Assembly (NCBI GenBank): GCA_012032575.1
Contig: JAAUSP010000373.1
Location: 1-7,541 of the forward strand
DNA: 7,541 bases
Direction: 5' to 3'
Origin: Anaerolineales bacterium
Lineage (GTDB): Bacteria > Chloroflexota > Anaerolineae > 4572-78 > J111
The stretch's first letter is position 1; every line of letters begins with the position of its first letter. Shown here piece after piece: positions 1 through 5,353 of the stretch. The position numbers were made by a program, and so were the translations under genes. The notes below the pieces were generated by a model. The model was not told where the DNA came from, searched no databases, and saw nothing but the letters and a program-made list of their open reading frames with translations.

Positions 1-2
1 GG

Positions 3-1706
3 CTGAACCGCCTCGGATGGGGCTGGGCTGCGCCTACGGGGGGTAATATTTCGCTGGCGACACAGAGCGGCGCCTACGGCATGGCCATTTTTGTGCTGGC
101 CCAGGAACGGCGCATGCGCTTTGCCAAAATCCTTTCCCACGGCAACAAAGCCGACGTGAGCGACCACGAAATCCTGGATTATTTCGGCACCGACGCCGAA
201 ACCGAGGTGTTGTGCCTCTTTCTGGAGTCGGTCAGCGAGGGCCGGGCTTTTTACGAGGCTCTGGCCCGCACGACGACTCAAAAGCCGGTAGTGATTGCCA
301 AAACAGGTCGCTCCGCCGCCGGGCAGCGAGCCGCCGCCTCGCATACTGCGGCCCTCACCGGCGACGCCACCGCCTTTGTGACGGCGGTAGCCCAGGCCGG
401 GGCCATCCTGGCCGAAAATGGCCTGGAAATGGTAGACATCGCCGAGGGTCTGGGGCGACAGCCGCTGCCGGCCGGTCGCCGGGTCGGGATCATTACGAAT
501 TCCGGTGGCACGGGGGTCGAACTGGCCGATTTGTGCGAGCGGTTGGGCCTGAACGTTCCCGAATTGAGCCAGACCACGCAGGCGCATATTTTGCCGCTCA
601 TTCCGGCCTTTGCCAGCCCGCGCAACCCGGTGGATGTCACCCCGGCCTGGGCACGCTTCCCGGCAATGTACGGCGGCAGTATCGAGGCTCTGTACGAGTC
701 CGACGAGGTGGATATTGTGATCCCCATCCTCTTGCAGCGCTCGGCTCTTATGCGCGAAAATGTGGAGGCGGTGCGGGATGCCGTGCTGCGCTGCCAGCAC
801 GAACGCGGCCTGACCAAACCCACTTACGTCTGTTGGGTGGCCGGGCGTGAAGGCGACGATAACAAAGCCATTCTGCAGGAAGCGGGCATTCCGGTTTACG
901 AGTGGCCGGAACGCACGGCGCGGGTCGCGGCGGCGATTGCCGGCTATGCGGAAATGCGGCGTGGGCGGGGTGTTCAGCCGGTTGATATAGAAGCAGCGCC
1001 GGCCCAGGCCCAAACCCAAGCCGCTGCCATTATTGCCAGGACAAAGGCGGAACAGCGCAATCTGTTGTTGGAGGCCGAGGTGAAGGCGCTGCTGGCAGCC
1101 TATGGGGCCAGGATTCCCCGCGAAACTCTGTGCGCCACTGCCGCCGAAGCGCATGCGGCCGCCGCCTCTCTGCCGGAGCCGTGTGTGATGAAGATTGTCT
1201 CGCCAGACATCAGCCACAAATCCGAGGTGGGCGGGGTGCGGGTGGGAGTCGCTCCGGGCGAAGCCGGGGCTGTGTTTGAAGCGATGCTGGCCTCCGTTGA
1301 GACGGCCCAGCCGGAGGCGCGAATTTTGGGGGTCAGTGTGCAGGAGTTGGTGCGCGGCCAGGAGGTTATTATCGGCGGGCTACGTGACCCGCAGTTTGGC
1401 CCACTACTCATGTTTGGCCTCGGCGGTATTTTTGTGGAAATTTTGCGGGATGTGGCCTATCGCCTGGCTCCGGCGAGTCGAGCCGAATTGGAAGCGATGG
1501 TGCGCGAAGTGAAAGGCTATCCGTTATTGACCGGAGCGCGGGGACGGGAACCGGTCAATCTGCCGGCTTTGATCCAAACGTTGCAAGCCGCCGCCTGGCT
1601 GCTGGCTGACTTCCCCGAAATAACGGAACTCGACCTGAACCCTGTTCTGGCGGGGCCGGAAATGGCGGTTGTGGCGGATGGTCGGGCGGTGTTGAGCGCA
1701 GGTTAG
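3..1706 (+). CDS. Acetate--CoA ligase (ADP-forming) family protein, fused alpha/beta, 5'-truncated by window edge
   Basis: Likely converts an acyl-CoA plus ADP and phosphate to the free acid, CoA and ATP (or the reverse) in the cytoplasm, through phosphohistidine relays. The frame is open to the window edge, and the 26 codons before the Met at 81 read as family sequence (GGNISLATQSGAYG), so that Met is internal; about 567 residues are visible against roughly 700 in the family. Missing is most of the N-terminal CoA-binding Rossmann domain. Numbering from the Met at 81, the succinyl-CoA-ligase-like flavodoxin domain includes GRSAAGQRAAASHTAAL with the expected phosphorylated His88, followed by VGIITNSGGTGVELAD. 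A C-terminal ATP-grasp_5 domain covers about 320-541 and carries the second His379 in SPDISHKSEVGGV, plus the terminal LDLNPVL signature. Both catalytic histidines are intact. There is no GNAT domain after the ATP-grasp. The acyl substrate cannot be told from sequence. The gene ends inside a hairpin repeat. Confidence 0.93.
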   Translation: MNRLGWGWAAPTGGNISLATQSGAYGMAIFVLAQERRMRFAKILSHGNKADVSDHEILDYFGTDAETEVLCLFLESVSEGRAFYEALARTTTQKPVVIAKTGRSAAGQRAAASHTAALTGDATAFVTAVAQAGAILAENGLEMVDIAEGLGRQPLPAGRRVGIITNSGGTGVELADLCERLGLNVPELSQTTQAHILPLIPAFASPRNPVDVTPAWARFPAMYGGSIEALYESDEVDIVIPILLQRSALMRENVEAVRDAVLRCQHERGLTKPTYVCWVAGREGDDNKAILQEAGIPVYEWPERTARVAAAIAGYAEMRRGRGVQPVDIEAAPAQAQTQAAAIIARTKAEQRNLLLEAEVKALLAAYGARIPRETLCATAAEAHAAAASLPEPCVMKIVSPDISHKSEVGGVRVGVAPGEAGAVFEAMLASVETAQPEARILGVSVQELVRGQEVIIGGLRDPQFGPLLMFGLGGIFVEILRDVAYRLAPASRAELEAMVREVKGYPLLTGARGREPVNLPALIQTLQAAAWLLADFPEITELDLNPVLAGPEMAVVADGRAVLSAG

Positions 1707-1765
1707 GAGATTGGAGATTGGTAATTAGAGATTAACCAATCGTCAATCTCTAATCTCTAATCTCC
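1706..1765. repeat. Heptamer-built hairpin repeat (GGAGATT type)
   Basis: The left arm is four consecutive 7-mers (GGAGATT, GGAGATT, GGTAATT, AGAGATT; 1706-1733). After an 11-nt spacer the right arm is three (AATCTCT, AATCTCT, AATCTCC; 1745-1765), complementary to the left. The arms can fold in two registers: an outer stem of about 16 bp with two G-U pairs, or an inner perfect 9-bp stem TTAGAGATT/AATCTCTAA plus an outer one. The last G of the upstream TAG stop is the first base of the repeat. No T tract follows, so a classical intrinsic terminator is not supported; it could still stabilise or end the upstream message. Confidence 0.75.
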
Positions 1766-1801
1766 CCAACTGAAAAGTTATCCCCAGGAAGAAAATTATT
1801 C

Positions 1802-1854
1802 CGTGTTGCGTGTTGCGTAAGATAATGGAGACGGAACACGCAAGGCGCAAGACG
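1802..1854. repeat. Second heptamer-built hairpin (CGTGTTG type)
   Basis: The left arm 1802-1818 is CGTGTTG twice plus CGT. The right arm 1838-1854 is two complementary units, CGCAAGG and CGCAAGA, inside ACGCAAGGCGCAAGACG. The 17-nt arms pair with 14 Watson-Crick pairs, one G-U and two mismatches around a 19-nt loop. It has the same architecture as the repeat at 1706-1765 but an unrelated unit sequence. It lies between the acyl-CoA synthetase gene and the LysM promoter and encodes nothing recognisable. Confidence 0.6.
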
Positions 1855-1858
1855 TTTT

Positions 1859-1885
1859 GGCAGCGGTTTGCTGCCCGGCTTTTTT
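1859..1885 (+). terminator. Possible intrinsic terminator upstream of the LysM gene
   Basis: A 6-bp GC-rich stem GGCAGC/GCTGCC with a GGTTT loop (1859-1875) is followed after four bases by a run of six T (1880-1885) on the plus strand. The stem is short and the spacing to the T run longer than ideal, so the call is tentative. Its position just before a strong promoter fits insulation of the LysM transcript from upstream reading. Confidence 0.4.
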
Positions 1886-1913
1886 CACTTCTCCGGCCCA
1901 ATCGTGGTATAAT
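1884..1913 (+). promoter_or_regulatory. Extended -10 promoter driving a leaderless LysM-lipoprotein transcript
   Basis: A perfect TATAAT (1908-1913) is preceded by TGG at 1905-1907, giving the extended -10 motif TGN. A partial -35 TTCACT lies at 1884-1889 with an 18-bp spacer. The expected transcription start, about 7 nt after the hexamer, falls at about 1919-1922, and the ATG begins at 1922. No Shine-Dalgarno-like sequence lies between them, so the message is probably leaderless or has a leader of at most a few bases. Confidence 0.7.
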
Positions 1914-1921
1914 CCGGCCTT

Positions 1922-2917
1922 ATGTTGGGGAAGTTCCTGCGGGTGAGACTCATTCTTTGGTTGTTATGCGGCTTAATCCTAACCGGCTGTGGCCGGCTGG
2001 CTACGCCGATCAGCAGTATTACTCCGGCCGTCCCGCCGACGCCGGTGGCGGCTGCCAGCATAACCCCAACCCCTACGGCCCGCGCCACCGCCACGCCGCG
2101 TCCGGCTACACCCATTGCCACAGCCACGCCCACTGTTACCCCGACCCCCGTTATCTATGTGATCCAGGCCGGCGATACCCTGCTTAACGTCGCCATCCAA
2201 TTCGAGCGCACCACCGAGGAGATTCAAACGGCCAACGGCATCGCCGACCCGCGCTTTCTACAGATTGGTCAGCAAATCATTATCCCGCCGCCCCGGATCA
2301 GCCCCGACGACACCCCCACCCCCACCCCCACGCCGCCGGTGCTGAAGGTAAAGGCTATCAATTTTCAGGAAACCCGGCAGGGCACGCTGTGGTGCCTGGG
2401 CGAGGTCAGCAACCCCGGCAGCCTGCCGCTGGCCGAAGTTGTCGTCGAAGCCTCGCTGCTGGATGGGGCCGGGCTGGTGCTGGCCAGGGGCGCGGCCTAC
2501 ACCCAACTCGACGTGATCCAGCCGGGTCAGACTGCGCCGTTTGCCATCCTGTTCGACTCGCCGCCCGACAGCTTTGCCCAGTACCAGGTTATCACCGTGT
2601 CTGGTGTACCAATTTCGGACCAGTCCCGTTATTATTTTGATTTGGAAACGTTTGACCTGCACGGCTCGCCGGAAGGGCTGGCGACCTATCGCCTGGAGGG
2701 ACAGCTTCGCAACAACGGGGCCAGCGACGCCGAGTCCATCCGGCTGGTCGCCATTGCCTACGACGCCGATGGGCGCGTGCTGGCTCAACGCCAGGCCGAA
2801 CTGGCTGTGACCCTGCTCAAAACCGGGGCCACCACATCGTTTGAGCTGGATTTAATTGTTCCCCAAGGCATGGTAGACCATTACAAAGTTTTAGCGCAAG
2901 GCTTGACGGCGCAGTGA
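1922..2917 (+). CDS. LysM-domain lipoprotein with two C-terminal FxLYD-like domains
   Basis: Predicted 331-aa cell-surface lipoprotein. Residues 1-22 form a signal peptide with a basic start, a hydrophobic core and the lipobox LTGC; Cys23 would be lipidated. A Thr/Pro/Ala-rich linker (about 28-77) leads to one LysM module at 79-122 (YVIQAGDTLLNVA through IGQQIIIP), a family that binds N-acetylglucosamine-containing glycans such as peptidoglycan. After a short TPTPTPTP linker (131-138) come two repeats resembling the FxLYD beta-sandwich: about 143-212, with GEVSNPGSLPL and a Gly-Gln-rich turn, and about 255-328, with EGQLRNNGASDAES. There are no catalytic motifs, so a binding or scaffolding role is inferred. 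The start is fixed by the signal peptide and by the promoter lying directly upstream; there is no ribosome binding site. The stop codon TGA overlaps the first bases of a palindromic repeat. The gene is likely first in an operon with the C26 peptidase and murI. Confidence 0.88.
   Translation: MLGKFLRVRLILWLLCGLILTGCGRLATPISSITPAVPPTPVAAASITPTPTARATATPRPATPIATATPTVTPTPVIYVIQAGDTLLNVAIQFERTTEEIQTANGIADPRFLQIGQQIIIPPPRISPDDTPTPTPTPPVLKVKAINFQETRQGTLWCLGEVSNPGSLPLAEVVVEASLLDGAGLVLARGAAYTQLDVIQPGQTAPFAILFDSPPDSFAQYQVITVSGVPISDQSRYYFDLETFDLHGSPEGLATYRLEGQLRNNGASDAESIRLVAIAYDADGRVLAQRQAELAVTLLKTGATTSFELDLIVPQGMVDHYKVLAQGLTAQ
2302..2329 (-). other. G-quadruplex-forming motif on the template strand
   Basis: The plus strand has CCCC, a 7-nt spacer, then three CCCCC runs separated by single A. 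The minus strand therefore satisfies the G3+N1-7 pattern with loops of 1, 1 and 7 nt. It lies inside the LysM gene, in the codons for the Pro/Thr linker between the LysM and C-terminal domains, so codon choice for Thr-Pro repeats explains it at least partly. Confidence 0.45.
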
Positions 2918-2995
2918 CGCGAGGAGGCGTGAGGCGAAGAGGCGAAGATTATTATCTTCCCCTCGCCTCCTCGCCTCTCGTGTCCTCGCCTCATC
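2916..2995. repeat. GAGGCGA-type palindromic repeat, copy 1
   Basis: Purine-rich left arm with GAGGCG units every 7-8 nt and a pyrimidine-rich right arm (CCTCGCC units), folding around GAAGAT-TATT-ATCTTC at 2944-2959. The right arm 2954-2995 matches the right arm of the repeat at 3773-3846 at 36 of 40 aligned bases with one 2-nt gap. Both copies also share GACGCGAGGAGGCG in the left arm (2916-2929 and 3784-3797). The repeat begins within the TGA stop of the LysM gene and ends 7 nt before the ribosome binding site of the next gene. Confidence 0.8.
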
Positions 2996-3012
2996 AATTT
3001 TGGAGAAAAATC

Positions 3013-3762
3013 ATGACTCACCCTCTCATTGGTATTCCCTGTCGGCCCGATGTGACCGGCGGCATCTATCCGGGCCGGACGATCAATGTCCAAAACGACT
3101 CGTATATCAACGCGGTTATTCAGGCGGGCGGACTGCCGGTTTTGATACCGCTGCAGGTGCAGGGCGAACTGCTGGAGGAGTTATTTCAGCGGCTCGATGG
3201 CCTCATCTTTAGCGGCGGCGGCGATATTGACCCGGCCTGTTACGGCGAGACGCCCCAGGTGGATACTCTGGACGAAATAAACCCGCTGCGCGATGAGGTG
3301 GAAATCCGGCTGATGCAACTGGCTACTGAGCGCGGCAAGCCGTTTTTGGCGATCTGCCGGGGAATTCAGGTGATGAACGTGGCCAACGGGGGCAGCCTGT
3401 GGCAAGACATCTTCCGCCAAAAACCCCAGGCCATCCGCCACAACTATTACAGCACCGATACCCGTCCCCGCGATTATCTGGCCCATGACGTCACGCTTGA
3501 GCCGGGGTCGCTGTTGAGCCGAATTTTGGACGCCGACCGGCTGCCGGTCAACAGCTTGCATCATCAGGGCGTCAAACAGGTTGGCTCCCGGCTTCGGGCG
3601 GTGGGTCACGCGGCTGACGGCCTGGTAGAGGTGCTGGAAGTGCCCAATCACCCCTTTGGCCTGGGTGTCCAATGGCACCCGGAGGAACTGGTTGACAGCC
3701 AGCCGGAGGCGCGGCAGTTGTTCGCCGGGTTGGTCAGCGCCGCCCGCAATGGATACAAGTAG
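3013..3762 (+). CDS. Gamma-glutamyl-gamma-aminobutyrate hydrolase family protein (peptidase C26, PuuD-like)
   Basis: A 249-aa cytoplasmic enzyme of the class I glutamine amidotransferase-like fold that hydrolyses gamma-glutamyl bonds; the best known member, PuuD of putrescine catabolism, is about the same length. The catalytic triad is complete: nucleophile Cys115 in AICRGIQ, and His222 and Glu224 in QWHPEE. The family signature SGGGDIDP is present near residue 70. The ATG at 3013 is chosen because GGAG at 3002-3005 lies 7 nt upstream and the protein then begins with the family N-terminus HPLIGIPCRPD; the frame stays open to a GTG at 2914, but that extension is translated repeat sequence. No other putrescine pathway genes are nearby, so the true substrate is unknown; the neighbouring glutamate racemase suggests glutamate or cell-wall peptide metabolism, which is inference only. 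Confidence 0.92.
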   Translation: MTHPLIGIPCRPDVTGGIYPGRTINVQNDSYINAVIQAGGLPVLIPLQVQGELLEELFQRLDGLIFSGGGDIDPACYGETPQVDTLDEINPLRDEVEIRLMQLATERGKPFLAICRGIQVMNVANGGSLWQDIFRQKPQAIRHNYYSTDTRPRDYLAHDVTLEPGSLLSRILDADRLPVNSLHHQGVKQVGSRLRAVGHAADGLVEVLEVPNHPFGLGVQWHPEELVDSQPEARQLFAGLVSAARNGYK

Positions 3763-3772
3763 AGGCGAGGGG

Positions 3773-3846
3773 GATGAGGCGAAGACGCGAGGAGGCGAGA
3801 GGACTTATCTTCTTCGCCTCCTCGCCGCACGAGTCCTCGCCTCATC
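3773..3846. repeat. GAGGCGA-type palindromic repeat, copy 2
   Basis: The outer arms GATGAGGCGA (3773-3782) and TCGCCTCATC (3837-3846) are perfectly complementary. Inside them GGAGGCGA-type units face TCGCCTCC-type units. It is homologous to the repeat at 2916-2995, which lacks the left outer GATGAGG part. Similar purine-rich sequence (AGAGGCGAGG) begins at the TAG stop of the C26 peptidase at 3760-3762. It lies in the gap before murI and carries no T tract. Confidence 0.8.
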
Positions 3847-3885
3847 GAGGCAGATAAGCAGTGAAAACTTGGGGATCATTATTTT

Positions 3886-4686
3886 ATGACTGACTCACGG
3901 CCTATCGGTCTGTTCGACTCGGGGGTGGGCGGCCTGTCGGTGTGGCGCGAGGTGGTGCGGCGGATGCCCCACGAAGCCACGCTCTATTTTGCCGACAGCG
4001 CTCACTGCCCCTATGGCCCCCGACCGGCAGCAGAAATCCAGGCGTTATCGGCTGCTATCACCCGTTTTTTGCTGACCCACGAGTCCAAATTGATCGTTGT
4101 GGCCTGCAACACGGCCAGCGCCGCGGCGCTGGAATCCCTGCGGGCCGAGTTTGACGTGCCGATTATCGGCATGGAACCTGCCCTCAAACCCGCCGCCGAA
4201 GCCACTCAGACCGGCCACGTGGGCGTCCTGGCGACCGAAGGTACGCTTAACGGCTACCTGTTCAAAAACACCTCAGAACGCCACGCCCGCGCCATTGAGG
4301 TGCATGTGCAGGTGGGTGAGGGCCTGGTCGAACTGGTTGAAGCGGGTCAACTCGATACGCCCGAAACGGAGTCCCTGCTGCGCCAGTACCTCGAACCGAT
4401 GCTGACCGCCCATGCCGACCAGCTTGCTTTGGGCTGCACCCATTATCCCCTGCTGCTGCCGCTCATCGAGCGGGTGGTGGCCGGCCGCGCCACTGTGATT
4501 GACCCGGCCCAGGCCGTCGCCCGGCAGGTCCAACGCGTGCTCATGCAGCGCAATCTGGAAACCGAAACCGGCTGTGTGGCCCAGCATCGCTTTTTCACCA
4601 CCGGACAGCCGAACATTCTGCAAAGGCTGGCTTCAGTCCTGAGCCAACATACGGTACAGGTGAGTCCTGTGCAGTTGATCGCTTAA
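3886..4686 (+). CDS. murI: Glutamate racemase
   Basis: Cofactor-independent interconversion of L- and D-glutamate in the cytoplasm, supplying the D-Glu of peptidoglycan stem peptides. The 266-aa length is normal. Active-site residues are all present: Asp11 in IGLFDSGVGGLSV, the first catalytic cysteine Cys74 in VACNTAS, and the second pair Cys184 and His186 in ALGCTHYP. The substrate-loop motif DSAHCPYG is at 37-44. The ATG at 3886 places the family N-terminus correctly; upstream there is only a weak GGGGAT at 3871-3876, 9 nt away. It follows the C26 peptidase in the same direction across a palindromic repeat. No separate promoter is evident in the short gap, so co-transcription with the LysM and C26 genes is plausible. 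A perfect 11-bp hairpin follows the stop. Confidence 0.96.
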   Translation: MTDSRPIGLFDSGVGGLSVWREVVRRMPHEATLYFADSAHCPYGPRPAAEIQALSAAITRFLLTHESKLIVVACNTASAAALESLRAEFDVPIIGMEPALKPAAEATQTGHVGVLATEGTLNGYLFKNTSERHARAIEVHVQVGEGLVELVEAGQLDTPETESLLRQYLEPMLTAHADQLALGCTHYPLLLPLIERVVAGRATVIDPAQAVARQVQRVLMQRNLETETGCVAQHRFFTTGQPNILQRLASVLSQHTVQVSPVQLIA

Positions 4687-4690
4687 AATT

Positions 4691-4716
4691 GGAGTCCAAA
4701 GCTTGCTTTGGACTCC
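4691..4716. repeat. Perfect 11-bp hairpin after murI (terminator-like without T tract)
   Basis: GGAGTCCAAAG and CTTTGGACTCC pair perfectly around a CTTG loop, starting 4 nt after the murI stop. The plus strand continues TAAAGAAA rather than T-rich, so it is not a standard intrinsic terminator for murI. It could protect the 3' end, work with Rho, or be another dispersed repeat. The rest of the gap (4717-4775) is AT-rich with nothing recognisable. Confidence 0.6.
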
Positions 4717-4775
4717 TAAAGAAATAGGTGTGACCCAAATGAAATCAAAAGTACCTTAAAATCTTTCGGAGACTA

Positions 4776-4804
4776 TTGACAAAATCTCTATCAGTAACTA
4801 TTAT
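4776..4804 (+). promoter_or_regulatory. Promoter of the Rrf2 regulator gene
   Basis: A perfect -35 TTGACA (4776-4781), a 17-bp spacer and -10 TATTAT (4799-4804; five of six consensus bases). This is close to the ideal sigma-70-type promoter and so would be strong unless repressed. The -10 box lies in the centre of the palindrome at 4790-4814. Confidence 0.85.
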
Positions 4805-4814
4805 AGTTACTGAT
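4790..4814. promoter_or_regulatory. Operator 1: 11-bp inverted repeat over the -10 box
   Basis: The perfect arms ATCAGTAACTA and TAGTTACTGAT are separated by TTA. The core AGTAAC-N7-GTTACT recurs before the aldo/keto reductase gene at 5295-5317 with identical half-sites and spacing. The position across the -10 box, just upstream of a transcription-factor gene, is the standard layout of autorepression. The regulator bound is inferred to be the adjacent Rrf2 protein. Confidence 0.8.
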
Positions 4815-4829
4815 TGTAGGGAGTCTAGC

Positions 4830-5279
4830 ATGGGGATTATCAGCAGCCGCTTTTCTTTAGCGGTGCATATTTTGGCTTTGTTGACCATCGAGGATAAGGC
4901 GGAGGCGACCACTTCGGAGTACCTGGCCCGCAGCGCCAACACCAACCCGGTGGTCATCCGGCGTATCCTGGCGATGCTGGGTAAGGCCGGCCTGCTGACG
5001 GCTCAAGCGGGGGTTAGCGGCGGGGTTCACCTGGCCCGGTCGCCCCAACAGATCACACTGCGCGATGTTTATGAAGCCGTGGAGAAGGGCGAAATTTTCA
5101 CGTTTGGCTCGCGTGAGCCAAACCCTTACTGCATTTGTGGCCGCAGCCTGGAGCCGGTGATGAAGAGTGTGTTTCAGCAGGCCGAAGCGGCCCTGGAGCA
5201 AACCCTGGCCCAAATGACCCTGGCTCAGGTGGCGCAGGAAGTGGAGCAAATAGATGCTCTGACCTGCCGATCCGCCTAA
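4830..5279 (+). CDS. Rrf2-family transcriptional regulator (YwnA-like)
   Basis: A 149-aa DNA-binding protein, expected to be a dimer. The start ISSRFSLAVHILALL is typical of the YwnA-like branch. A winged helix-turn-helix spans about 26-70, with a recognition-helix region NPVVIRRILAMLGKAGLL (39-56) and a wing AGVSGGVHLAR (60-70). A dimerisation helix lies at about 107-141. The three-cysteine Fe-S cluster motif of IscR/NsrR-type members is not seen: cysteines are Cys101 and Cys103 (YCICG) and Cys146 near the C-terminus. A thiol or ligand sensor is therefore more likely than a classical cluster, but this is inference. The ATG at 4830 has AGGGAG (4818-4823) 6 nt upstream; the in-frame TTG at 4776 would start within the -35 box and is rejected. 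Matching palindromes before this gene and the next point to autoregulation and control of the aldo/keto reductase. Confidence 0.93.
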   Translation: MGIISSRFSLAVHILALLTIEDKAEATTSEYLARSANTNPVVIRRILAMLGKAGLLTAQAGVSGGVHLARSPQQITLRDVYEAVEKGEIFTFGSREPNPYCICGRSLEPVMKSVFQQAEAALEQTLAQMTLAQVAQEVEQIDALTCRSA

Positions 5280-5294
5280 ATTTTTTTGTGGATT

Positions 5295-5317
5295 TTAGTA
5301 ACTATATCGGTTACTAA
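5295..5317. promoter_or_regulatory. Operator 2: matching palindrome upstream of the aldo/keto reductase
   Basis: The arms TTAGTAAC and GTTACTAA are perfect with a 7-nt centre TATATCG. The core half-sites and the 7-nt spacing equal operator 1 (AGTAAC-N7-GTTACT). By analogy with operator 1 the -10 box would be TATATC at 5303-5308, but no good -35 sits 17 bp upstream, so the promoter itself is not called. It lies 36 nt before the GTG start. Confidence 0.78.
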
Positions 5318-5353
5318 TTAAATTTTTTCGATAAAAAGAGAGGAAGAAAATCC

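Noticed and set aside
81..83. ATG at 81 as start of the acyl-CoA synthetase
   Set aside because: The frame is open upstream to the window edge and the upstream codons encode conserved family sequence (ISLATQSGAYG), so the start lies outside the window.
1706..1854. CRISPR-like array
   Set aside because: Repeat units are 7 nt, inverted and without spacers of regular length; there are no cas genes.
1810..2187. 125-codon plus-strand open frame overlapping the LysM start
   Set aside because: It begins inside the CGTGTTG hairpin, runs through the promoter and is out of frame with a convincing lipoprotein gene.
2914..3012. GTG start at 2914 for the C26 peptidase
   Set aside because: The extra 33 codons are translated palindromic repeat; the ATG at 3013 has a ribosome binding site and matches the family N-terminus.
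3846..3885. Separate promoter for murI
   Set aside because: No -10/-35 pair with acceptable spacing could be read in the gap.
4776..4829. TTG start at 4776 for the Rrf2 regulator
   Set aside because: It would begin in the -35 box of the gene's own promoter and lie upstream of the transcription start; the ATG at 4830 has AGGGAG 6 nt upstream.
5281..5287. T7 run after the Rrf2 stop as an intrinsic terminator
   Set aside because: No GC-rich stem precedes it; it more likely belongs to the AT-rich promoter region of the aldo/keto reductase.
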